Under the pieces are notes generated by a model, which did not search any database, was not told the origin of the DNA, and saw nothing but the letters and a program-made list of their open reading frames with translations. The position numbers and the translations under genes are program-made. From Xenopus tropicalis (Eukaryota; Chordata; Amphibia; Anura; Pipidae): a DNA stretch of 64,000 nucleotides. This document shows positions 31,201 through 43,200 of the stretch, piece after piece. The stretch is from assembly GCF_000004195.4 (NCBI RefSeq), contig NC_030684.2, positions 71,221,392-71,285,391 on the forward strand, given 5' to 3'. Each line of letters begins with the position of its first letter. Positions within the stretch are counted from its first letter, which is position 1.

Positions 31201-34200
31201 AACAGACTTGTCTGTGAATGGCTCTCTATATCCTTCTATAATACAGCAGGCACTGTAATTTCCTTTAAATAAGCCATGATGATATTTTCTCACAATAAGC
31301 AGCAGCATACATGGATGGATGCATTTCCTTAATAGCAGCTGTTCCTCTGAAGTGATAGCTGTCTTTGACCAAGTTTATTGTACACCTGGTGGTGGGCTAG
31401 TATACAATATCCAATAAGCATTCTGTAGCTGGCCATAACCACACGTTACATACTTTACTTATCTTGGTTCTTGCTACATCTTATCTTATGTCCTTCCTGT
31501 CAGATGGTTTCTTGACTAGTTTAGTGTGGTTATGCGACTACAGGATAGCCCTATGTTTTTCTTCAGAACTTACACTTTTCTGTTTGCTACATTAGTTTAC
31601 ATTTCTTTTACAAGCAGCATTGCTGGAATGTCAGCAACTAATGTATCAGTTACAATTAAAGGGGATGTCCCTCTTTTGCAAAGTACGAGAACATTACCCA
31701 ATAAAATGCTTCTTTTACATGGAACTCCCACCTCAACTACAGTTATGCAGATAGTTAGCGGAGGGTTAAGCACTTCTGTGCATGCTCAGCCTCTAAGTCC
31801 GCCAACTGGATTACTGTAAAAAGGAATGATGACAGCAGGGCAGGCACAGTAACATGCAATACACATTCTTTCCCTGCTGCCAAACACTTCATGGACATTC
31901 CCTTTAATAAAGCTTACAGAGAAAACAAAACTTCAAACCTGTTTTTATCTGCAAGCCAAGACCCTGTCTGGCATAAGCCAAAGGTTATTTATAGCCTGCA
32001 CAATAGTAAACAATAGAACAATTTTGCATGATAATGATCTGCTAAGGTCAAAAGGGCTAGCTAATGGAGCTTCCACTATGTTTTAGGGCTCTGGCACACG
32101 GGGAGATTAGTCGCCCGTGACAAATCTCCCTTGTCACGGCGACTAATCTCCCCGAACTACCATCCCACCGGCGAAAATGTAAGTCGCCGGTGGGATGGCA
32201 CACGCTGCACAGGCGATTTCGGCAAATCGCCAAAAATGCCTCGTGAGGCAACTTCGGCGATTTGCCGAAATTGCCTGCGCAGCGTGTGCCATCCCACCGG
32301 CGACTTACATTTTCGCTGGTGGGATGGTAGTTCGGGGAGATTTGTCGCGGGCGACTAATCTCCCCATGTGCCAGAGCCCTTACAGTCCCATCCCAAAAAT
32401 CCGATGGAACAGAGGCATATCAGACCCTGCAGCTGTAGGGGGGGGTAGCGGGCCCTCCTTAATGAGCAATTTCAATATAATGTGGCAGAATAGGTCAATT
32501 TACAAATGCTTTGTGGCACCTAACTAAATTTGCTGTGGGACCCAGTAACATAATGACATCTAGTTACACCACTGGGATGAATTGCCAGTTGCCCAAACAA
32601 AGTATTTTACTTTATTGTGTCAACATTTTGATACCACAGAGGGTGGGTGATAAAGAAGGCCACCCTTCGGTGGTGTCTAAACGTGTGTTGTATGGACTAC
32701 TGCTGTTGGAGGAGGAGAGCAAAGATTCTTGATTTGCACCTGGCAAAAGATGTGATGAAGGAGTGCAGGCCAGATCCCTACAAAGGAAATAAAAAGGAAT
32801 TCAATATCCTTACACTGTTTGTTCAAGGCTTTCTGCATACGGAGTTTCAGCTTCTCTTGTGGAGTGAGCTTGGTCTGAATGAATGAGAAATAGAAATAGC
32901 AGACAATGAGAACCTGCTAATGCTTGTTACGGGATAGGTAAGGCATCCAGCAGAAGGCACAAACTAGAGGAAGAAACTTTATTAACTAAATAAAAGATTC
33001 CGCAGAACAACCTATGATAGAGCTTAGACACATTGAGTCACATTGAGCACTCCACACTGCACTGTATAAACATAATATGCATCCCACTGCACCAAATAAG
33101 GCTTCGGTAAGCATGAATGCACCAAATACACTAGCTAACCTATCACATTGCTGAATCATCCTCAATAGAAGATTTAAAAAGATTGGAGGACTTAGGACAA
33201 CCTAATAAGAGTAAAAAAATCAAGGTTACATAGACTAAAATGTATCAGGGTAAACAACTTATATTTACAACTATAGTACCGATGCTAAAAGAGCACCCAG
33301 ATAAAATAATAAAACTTCCTGTTGATTTGTAGGAAACTCAAATGTATAATAAAAATATATATAAGGCCATCTTGTATACATAAGTGTGTGTGTATATGTA
33401 TACAAGTTTTGAACTTCATAAGTTTCATAAATGCCGACAAAAGGCTACCTAAGACTGCCTAACAGGTAACTCAGCAATACGGTAAATGTGTTTGAAAACC
33501 ACTCTTTACAAATGACTGAATGTTACACATTTACACTTATCTGGGTACCTTTTGTGCTGATAATCAGGGTCAACCAAAGTCTGGCTGAAATTTTCTGTTA
33601 GTGATTCTATTTGCTAGTGTTTTTCATCCTGTAGCTGCTTGAATAGAAAAAGTCACTCTTCTAAAGTTTTTGTTGCAGGTAACAGCCTGGGAGGCTGCAT
33701 GCACTAATCAGGTAAGCTTGATGTTATAGGCCCTGTATAACCATACTGCATAGCATACATACTGGGATCTATATAGCATGTCAGATGATTTGCAAGTTGT
33801 TAACAGATGACATGCTGGTAACAAGAACTGAAAGTACCTCTCAGCAAGACTGCAAGAGAAACCCTGACACAAAATGTTAAGCCATTACCATCTATAATGA
33901 AAATATATTTACTACTGCAGAAACAGTAAATGAGAAATATACCTATATTACCTCCGCCTCTATAAAAATGCCTGTGGAGTAAAAGAGGACAATACACTTA
34001 GGGGCACATTTACTTACCCACGAACGTTCTGACTTTTTCGTAGCCATTACGAATGTTTCGCAAAACGGCGCGACTTTTTCGTAGCCGTTACAAATTGCGC
34101 GAAAAGTCGCGACTTTTTCGCAGCTTTCGCACCGAGTACGAAAGATTCGGATTCATTCAAGCTTCAGTATGGTGACTTTTCTTGGGCCAGGTTGGAGCTG

Positions 34201-37200
34201 CAGGATGCCATTGAGTCCTATGGGAGGCTTCCAAAATCATGCTGAAAGTTTCGTCCGCCGCTTACGAGTGCTCAATACGAAAAAGTCGCAACAAGATACG
34301 AGCGAATCGTAATGGCTACGAAAAATTTGCGACTTTTCGCGCAAGTCGTAATGGTTACGAAAAAGTTGCGTCGATTTTCGAAAAGTCGTAAAGGCGACGA
34401 AAAAAATCGCAAAAAATACGAAAAAGTCGCAATGTTCGTTTTCCAATTCGGATTCGAATTCGTGTCTTAGTAAATCAGCCCCTTAGTGTTCCGTTACCCT
34501 TAGGCTAGGAGCACATGGGGCAGATGATCTGCTTTTCACCACCTGCATACAAAACACAGACAGAGAAAAGCAGATCCATCCCAAGTGCCCCTAGGCAGCC
34601 TAAGTAAGCACTCTCTTATTTCAAAACTCTGCTGAAGTAATTCTGGATTTCAAACACAGTCTGATGCACAGAAAAGAAATTAAAACCCTTTCAGTAAAGA
34701 CCATCGACTACGTCACAAAATGTAATGGTTTGAAGATTTAAGCATCAATAAAGTTTTCAGTCCCTCTACACCCCAGTGTTTAAAATATCATGTTTTCTGT
34801 TGTTCATACGCCCTGCTCTCTAAATCGTTAGATCATATCCTGCGTGAATAAAATAGGCGGTAAAATTCTTACTGACTTTGGCTGCTCCGCACTCTCTGCT
34901 AACAGGAAGCTCGGCCCTAGAGAAGAAATAAGAGTGTCATATCTCCATTTATGTCCCCCTTGTTCAAGCTCTTACAGACAGAGCCATTTATAGCTTATTT
35001 TTGTCCCTAAATCCCACTTTATTCCACCAATCATTCTTTAATTCCTCTTAACCTTCATTCAGAAAAAAAAAAAAAAAGGAGATTTTGTGTTACTCACCGT
35101 TAAATCTCTTTCTCCTCAATGGCTTGGGGGACACAGGGACAATGGGGTATAGCTCCACCTGCAGGAGGCAGGACACTAGGAAGGTAAAAAAAAGAAATGC
35201 TCCTCCCTCTCCAGCTATACCCCACAGCGCAGCCAACAGTAGCTCAGTTTTGTCTAACAAAGAGGTAACCAGTGTAACCATTATAACACTGTAACATAAT
35301 AACATGGCAGAAGGCGCAACGAGTGTTCCGCTTCCGGGGGAGGGAAGCCCTGTGTCCCCCAAGCCATTGAGGAGAAAGAGATTTAACGGTGAGTAACACA
35401 AAATCTCCTTTTCTCTCACAATAGCTTGGGGGACACAGGGACAATGGGGACATACCAAAGCAGTCCCCTGAACTTAATAAGAGGTGGGCAGGAAGCGGAG
35501 TCGAGATTAGACTACCGCCGCTTGCAGCACCTTGCGTCCAAAGCGTGCGCCAGATGCAGCAAAGGCGTCAAATTTGTAGAACTTCACAAAGGAGTGAATA
35601 GAGGTCCAAGTGGCAGCTTTGCACAGCTGCTCAGCCGAGGCCTGGTTTCTGAACGCCCAAGAGGTACTGACAGATCTGGTGGAATGAGCCTTTAACAATT
35701 GAGGGACTTGTCTTCCTTTGGATATGTATGCTCTCCGGATTGTTTCCCTGAGCCACCGGGAAATGGTGGTCTTAGAAGCAGGTTGCCCGAGACGGGTGCC
35801 CGTGGGGATGACCAGGAGGGTATCAGACTTGCGGATTCCCTCTGTACGATGAACGTAGAATTTGAGAGCACGTACTGCATCCAATGAGTAGAGAGCGACT
35901 TCCTTCGGTGATTTGGGATTGGGGCAGAAGGAGGGAATAGTCAGCTCTTGGTTGATGTGAAATTTGGACACCACCTTGGGGAGAAAGGACGGCACGGTAC
36001 GCAGTACCGCCTTGTCCAGGTGGAAGATGAGAAGGGGGGACTTGCAAGAGAGCGCACTGAGTTCGGACACGCGCCGGGCTGAGGAGATGGCCAGGAGGAA
36101 GACCACCTTCCGAGTGAGCCAGATCATGGGAATGGAGGCGAGGAGTTCAAAGGGGGGCTCCTGTAGTGCCCTCAGGACCAGGTTGAGATCCCAGGGGGCA
36201 CAGGGATGCCGAAAGGGAGGTCTGATGTGCGTGACGCCCTGCATGAATGTCCTGATGTCCGGCAAGAGAGCGAGACGCTCCTGGAAGAGGACCGAAAGGG
36301 CCGAAATTTGGGCCTTGAGGGAACCCAAGGATAGGCCCTTGTCAAGGCCGGCTTGAAGGAAGTTCAGAATGTTGGGGACCGAGAGGGTCTGAAAGGCAAC
36401 GCGTTCCTGGGAGCACCAGTCCCGGTAGATTCTCCAAACCCTGTGGTAGGCTTGAGCGGATACAGGCTTCCGCGCCGCTAGGAGTGTTTTGATTACGGGT
36501 TCTGAGAAACCTTTTCTCCGAAGGATCAGGGATTCAGTAGCCATGCCGACAAATGTAGCGACCTTGGGTTTGGGTGGTGGAAGGGGCCCTGGGAGAGGAT
36601 GTCTGGATCTTGAGGCAGATGGTACGGTTCTTCCTGTGACAGAGACAGGAGTTCTGAGAACCAGGTCCGGCGCGGCCAATAGGGGGCGACGAGGATGGTC
36701 TTCACCTTCTCCCGTTTGATCTTTTTGATGACTCGAGGGAGCATGGGTAATGGGGGAAAAATGTATGCTAGATTGAAGGACCATGGGGTCGTCATGGCAT
36801 CTGTTGCCTCGGCCCGAGGATCCCTTGATCGCGCCACATAACGAGGTACCTTGTGGTTCATTCGAGAGGCCATTAGGTCCACCTCTGGTGTGCCCCACCT
36901 CTGCGTTAGTGTCTGGAATATGCTGGTCTTGAGGGACCACTCCCCCGGATCCATCGTCTGCTGGCTGAGGTAGTCGGCCTCCCAGTTGTCCACCCCGGGG
37001 ATGTAGATGGCCGAGAGTAGAGTGTGATGGAGTTCCGCCCACCTGAAGATGTGACTGGTCTCCGTGAAGGCTTGATGGCTACTTCTCCTCCTTTGTGGTG
37101 TCGAGCCACCACCGCAAGGACGCCCTGGTCTTCGTGGAGAGCAGGGTCTGTTGGGAGAGGCTCGTGTTCCTGTGCCATGCAGAGAGAATGTTCCACTGTA

Positions 37201-40200
37201 GGAGCCGGAGGTGAAACTGGGCGAACGGCACAGCCTCGATGGAGGTCACCATCGATCCGAGTACCTGCATGCAGAACCGGAGGGATGGTCGAGGTAATGA
37301 AAGAAGCAGTCGAACCAGGGACTGGATGCGCAGCACCTTCTCCTGAGGGAGGAAGAGTTTCTGAGCTCTGGTGTCGAATGTCAGTCCCAGAAAAGTCATC
37401 ACCTGGTTCGGGCGGAGTGAGGATTTGGCAAGGTTTATCTTCCAGCCGAAGTCCTGTAGGATGCTCATGGATAGTCGGAGATGCTCCTCCGCTGTCTGGA
37501 AGGACGGAGCTTTTATCAGGAGGTCGTCCAAGTAGGGGGTGATTGAGACCCCTTTGTACCTGATGACTGCTGCAGTGACCGCCATGATCTTTGTGAAGAC
37601 GTGTGGGGCTGAGGAGAGGCCGAACGGTAGAGCTGTGAACTGGAAGTGGAGGTTGCGATAGGCAAAGTGCAAGAACCTCTGATGGTGAGGGGAGATAGGG
37701 ACGTGAAGATAGGCATCTTTCACGTCCAGCGCGGTGAGGAATTCCTGTGGGCCCATGGCTGCAATGACTGACCGCAGAGATTCCATCTTGAATTTGGAGT
37801 AGCGGATAAACTTGTTTAGCCCCTTGAGATCGAGGATCGGCCGGAAGGATCCGTCCTTCTTGGGGACAAGGAACAGATTGGAATAATATCCCTGGAATCT
37901 CTCGGTCTGAGGCACAGGAGATATCACTGCGGCCGCGCGTAGGTCTTGGATTGCCGTCTGGAATGCCTGGTGAAGGCGTGGATCCGTGGGAGTTCTGGAC
38001 ATGAAAAAGCGGTGGGGTGGGGGGGCTGTGAACTCGAGGTGGTAGCCTCTCGTTATGACTTCGCAGACCCAGGAATCTTGTGCGTGAGCTTGCCACTGTG
38101 CACGGAAGAGCTGCAACCTTCCTCCTACGGGTGCTAGCAGCAGAGTGACGGACGGGTAGTCATGCAGTGGTAGACTTATCTGTCTGTTTGTGAGTAGGTT
38201 TCCGGGGCTGCCAATCGGAGCGGGGCTTGTTGGTGAACTTGCCGCGTGAGGATGAAGGCTGTGTGGAATCGGATGGCTTGGAGGATCTGTATCCGGAGCC
38301 ACGAAAAAATCTCCCCCTGCGAAAGGAAGGCCGGGACTTGCTCTGTGGGAGGAAGGTGCTCTCCCCCACTGTGGCTTGACTTATAATTTTGTCCAACTCT
38401 GAACCGAAAAGTAACTTGCCCTTAAAGGGGAGGGAAGTTAGAGATTTTTTGGAAGAGAGATCCGCAGACCAAAGTTTAAGCCAAAGGGATCTGCGGGCGG
38501 CCACTGTAAGGGCCGAGGCCCTACAGGTTAGTTGGGCAGCGTCAAGGGTTGCTTCGCAGATGAAGGAATTAGCCTCTTTGATCTGGGACACCATGGGGGC
38601 CAGTTCTTGTCTGGGAACGCCCGAGAGAATGCTGTCTAGAAGAGTTTGGGACCAGGACTGGATTGCCCTGCTGACCCAGGCGGCGGTGAAGGTGGGACGC
38701 AAAGCTGTCCCAGAAGCCGAGAAGGCTGAGCGCAGGAACCCCTCCAATTTTTTGTCCATCGCGTCTTTGAAGGAGGACGCATCAGGGACAGGAAGGGCCG
38801 TGTTTTTGGAGAGGCGTGACACCAGGGCATCAACGACCGGAGGAGAAGACCAGGTGTCCATGGTTTCCTGTGGAAAGGGATAAAGACGTTGGAAACGTTT
38901 GTTGGACTGGGATCGTCTCTCTGGGTTATCCCATTCAGATTGCACAATATTATCTAATTGTGCGTGTGAAGGGAAGCATACGGACTGTTTCTTGTGCCTC
39001 TTAAAGAGGAGTTTGGAGGCATCAGCGGGATTGGTGGAATCCCCTAGATTGAGAGTTTCTATAACTGAGGTAATAAGGGCCTCAATTTCCTCAGAAGAGG
39101 ATTTGGGTAGGTCTCCGCCTACCATATCTGAGTCTCCAGAGAGCTCACCCTTACTTAGGGATACATCTGGCTGAACAGGGGAACCTACTGAGAAGGGGGT
39201 GTCGCTCTCCTCATCGGATGAAGGAGGTGCATGACGCTTGTGTGAAGTAGCCTTGGGAGCGTCTAGTTTAGCCAAAAGCCTGTTAAGTGAATCCGCGAGT
39301 CTGGGAATGCTGCTAGAAAGTTGGAGGGCCCAGTCAGGGGCAGGCTGGCTAGTGGCAGGGGGGGCCGGTGGGCCCTGGTCTAGTGGCTCTCCAGAACCTG
39401 AGGGCTCCGCAGAAACTGAGGGCCTGGGCTGAGGAGCTGCTGAAGCAGTCTCAGAGGGCCTGCATGCATCACAAATGGGTTCCTTGTGCCCAGCGGGCAG
39501 GCGCTTTTTGCACTTGGCACAAGGCCAGGAACTTATTAGGCAAGGAGGCTGGGCCCCGGGGGAATAACTGCTGTTTGCTGCCCTCCACCATATTGCCCCA
39601 ATAATGCCCCAGAAGAAACTGCGCTGCAGGAATATAGCAGGAGAAGAGGATAGAGAGAGAGAGTTGATGGAGCAAGCCTACCTACAGGTAGAGCGATACC
39701 CGAAGTGTGGAGCCGCTACACGTGTGCTCTCCCCTAACATGCACCGAAGTTCAGGCAGGAAGCGCTTCAGAACCGGAAGGCGCGAAGAGGAACAGCGCAG
39801 GAGGGCGGGCGGCAATGACGGAGGGCGCGAAACCAGAGAGGCGGAGGTATTAACCAATAGGGGCGCAAGGCTAGTGCGAGCCCTTTTTGAAGTGCGGAAT
39901 TGGGGGCCCCGGCGCTTCGGGCTAGTGGAGCCCGGTCGGCCAGTTCAGGGGGAGAGTCCCGCTCGCGCCGCTGCCTCTTAGCAAGTGAGGAGGGAAGGCA
40001 CTTACTTCCGATGCAGCCCAGGAACAGGGCTGCGCGCTTCCTTTGGCTAGCCGTCTGTCCCTCAGTGAGGGCAGGAATGCTGCTAGATGGCCCACGCCGA
40101 AGCGTCTTAGTGGCCCCAAGGGAAATCCAGCGGTGGAGGGGGGGATCAGTAGAGGACCCCTAAATGAGGATCAGGATCGGCCCCCCAAATGTCCAGGCTA

Positions 40201-43200
40201 GTCCTGGACCTTTGAATCTAGATGCAGGCAAACTAAGCCTGGTCCTACCCCCTAACACTAGGAGAAAAAACTGAGCTACTGTTGGCTGCGCTGTGGGGTA
40301 TAGCTTCCTATAGCTTCCTATACCTTCCTAGTGTCCTGCCTCCTGCAGGTGGAGCTATACCCCATTGTCCCTGTGTCCCCCAAGCTATTGTGAGAGAAAA
40401 AAAAAAAAAAAAAAGTAACTCATGTTGACATTTCATTGGAGACATTTTTTTCACCCACATACACAACCTTGTCTTTAATATCTTTGTTAGGAATATGTAT
40501 TAGGTAATGTACATACTGTATAGGTTAATTTGAAATTTTTGGTCATCATGACTTTTTGTACATTTCCAACCAGGCAATGAATGTGCAGTGGTTTTTTATA
40601 AATGTTATTTGTATAAAAAAAAGCAGTATTGTCTTTTTTTTTTTTAATACACACCTGGCTCTGACTTCTGAAACCCCACCCCCCACCCAAATTTTTTTTT
40701 TTCGAAATAACCAAAATACTACTTTAAACATGGAAGAGAGTATGGTTTGCAGGTGTTTTGCTAGCTAAGGGGACCTGCTTGAGTGACATTCTGTGCCATG
40801 TAAGGTATTATTGGCATAATGAGAAGCCCATTGTAACACAACAGGATCGTATTAAGTAAAGCAAAAAGTGATGACCTCACTAAACAGGCAACTAGTGCAG
40901 ATCATTTGTGACTGTGAGTAAATCATTACTTAACAGAATGCACAGAGTTTGTCTAACAATTACTTGCCAATTTATTAACTTTCTTCTTTGGATAAAGCAC
41001 GAGGAGAACTAAAACCTAAAAATGAATATGGCTAAAATACTATATTTTATATACTAAATTTATTGCAACAGCCTAAAGGTTTAGCAACTCAGAAGCAGCA
41101 AGGATCCAGGACTTCAAACTTGTCACAGGGGGGGTCACCAGAGAAGCTAAGCTTAGGGGTTGCAGTTGAGCAGAAAATGAGGTTGGCCTGTCATATAAGC
41201 TGATGCTACAAGGGCTGATTATAAAATTTTCATGCTAATTGCACTGAAATGCAATGTAGTAATATTACCTTTATTAAATACTAATCAGCCTTATATAGTG
41301 ATATCTATATTTTATATACAGTATAATGCATCAGTCCCTAAGCTCAGTAACTGAAAGCAGCACAGAGCATGTGCAGTGAATCAGCAGAAAAGAATATGGG
41401 GAGCTACTGGGGCATCTCTTAGAGGCACAGATGTTTACTGTTAAAGGGCTGTGGTTGCACAATTCTAGCGTACTTCTTCAATTGGGCTTTAGTACTCTTT
41501 CCCTCTTTGAATACCCTACATAACTTTTTGTCCACTGGTATCATGGTGTGCTTCTGGGGATAGCCACTCACCTTTTCAACCGCTCTCCAAGAACTGGGGA
41601 TACAGCACGTCTTGCACCCCTTTCCCTCCCTGGGGATGGGCTCCTGGATAAACTGCTTTGACTGCTTGTCCGTAGTCGGCCACCACTTTTCCCCCCACGA
41701 GCATGACGGTCAGGTGATCGAGATCGACTTCTGAAAAAAGAATATATATCTGATTACTCCTCACAGTACCACGCAATAGATTACATGTTTATGTGTTTAA
41801 TTATTTGTTATTTTAACCGTAGGATCCAAAAACCTAGCACATATTTCCACAAAGAAGGAAAACAGATCAAATACAGGGTGAGTATATTATACAGGTACAC
41901 ATTTATGATCTACAACTGCAACCAATTTCAGTTATACTTTCACTTTCAATTAGCCAGTACCAGAGGTTACAGTACAGGCAGTGGAACCAATTTAAATATC
42001 CTAACTTTTTTCATTCACCTTGATCTGCGCCTTCCTCCATAATATCTATCTCGTTCTGAAGATAAGGATCTAGAATATCTCCGGCTGTCTCTTGTACCTC
42101 CTGCTCCTACGTGACGCCGCACAGGGCTGCGAGAGTACCTACGGGTACGAGAGTGTGATCCAGACCTACGTCGGGTGCTTACTCTCCTAGATCTGGAGCT
42201 GGATCGAGACCTGGAGTATGTTCTTGACCTTGATGAGGAAGCTGAAGATGATGAAGACGATGACGAGGAAGTTGTTCTTCTCCTAAGTATAAAAAAAGAA
42301 GAAAAAAAAAAATTAAAGAGAATAAAATGATATACCAAAGAGTAAAAGAAACACAAATATAGAAAAAAACAACATAGCAAAGCTCAGCTCAGGATGGGTA
42401 TGAGGAACGGCAACAATAGCAGAAATACTGCCATTCTCCATTGCCTACAAATTAGGGATGTACCGAATCCCAGATTTGGTTCAGGATCCGGGCCGAATCC
42501 AGCCTTTTTTTGATGGATTCGGTTTCGGTCAAATCCATGGTCCAGGCCGAACCGAATCCTAATTAGCAAAAATTAGCATATGCTAATTAGCATTCGAAAA
42601 AGGTTAAAATTTAGGGGAGGGGGGAATTTTAGCCGAGCGTTGCAGGCATATGCTAATTAGGATTCGGCAGAATCCATCAGGGTGGGTTCGGTGCATTCCT
42701 ACTACAAATATCAATCAATCAATATTTCTGGGGACAGGGGTCGGTCAGTCATATAAGGCCCTCTGTTGAATTTTATGGCTGCCAGTCTGCCTAAAAATGG
42801 TTTTCCTTTTTGGCCCAATTCTACACATTGGGCTAATTTTCAGATATTAAATAGAAATATTGATTGATAAAATACTAGATTTTAGATTCAGGATAATCTT
42901 TTTTTTTTTTTTTTTACAGAAATTTAGCTTATGGTCTTATGCTATGAAGTTTATGCGTATAATTTGCACTGTTTAATACACACAGCATTGTGTTTTATTC
43001 TTGCAGCTTGTACTTTGACTTTAAACTGTTTTGTGTCATCATATACTATTTACCTTTTTTTTTTATAGACAAAGATTTGTATGTCTGAGCACCTGAGGAA
43101 GTGGACAAGCATAGACATGCTTCCTGTTAAATTTTTAAGAATCAATAGATTTTGCAGCATTGCAGTCAGTGCTAGCCTTTTTTTACCAGAATTAGAGATG

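Larger units (their letters stand above)
35078..40397 (-). mobile_element. DIRS-type tyrosine-recombinase retrotransposon
   Basis: A 5.3-kb element inserted between clasrp coding exons 13 and 14, in the same orientation as the gene. Minus-strand order is gag-like ORF, reverse transcriptase, RNase H/methyltransferase-like segment, tyrosine recombinase. Inverted terminal repeats of about 120-140 bp (left 35117-35255, right 40268-40387) share 'gctccacctgcaggaggc' and 'agcgcagccaacagtagc'. An internal complementary region (35348-35449) repeats the inverse of both outer edges. This ITR/ICR arrangement defines DIRS elements, which integrate by recombinase without target duplications; none is seen. 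The long open frames imply a fairly recent insertion. Poly-A tracts touch both borders, so exact ends are uncertain by a few bases. Confidence 0.95.

Noticed and set aside
32131..32527. Frames of 64-110 codons on both strands
   Set aside because: They read through the palindromic MITE at 32086-32379.
36906..38096. 396-codon minus-strand frame overlapping the DIRS reverse transcriptase
   Set aside because: Out-of-phase reading of the RT gene with low-complexity Pro/Ser/His content. Only the part after 37060 coincides with real RNase H tail sequence in another frame.
35426..39604. Plus-strand frames of 60-172 codons across the DIRS element
   Set aside because: Antisense shadows of the element's GC-rich coding frames, with no independent similarity.
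43085..43130. Possible further hammerhead-like hairpin ('cctgaggaagtgg')
   Set aside because: The second conserved strand (GAAA after stem II) is absent and no stem II can be formed.
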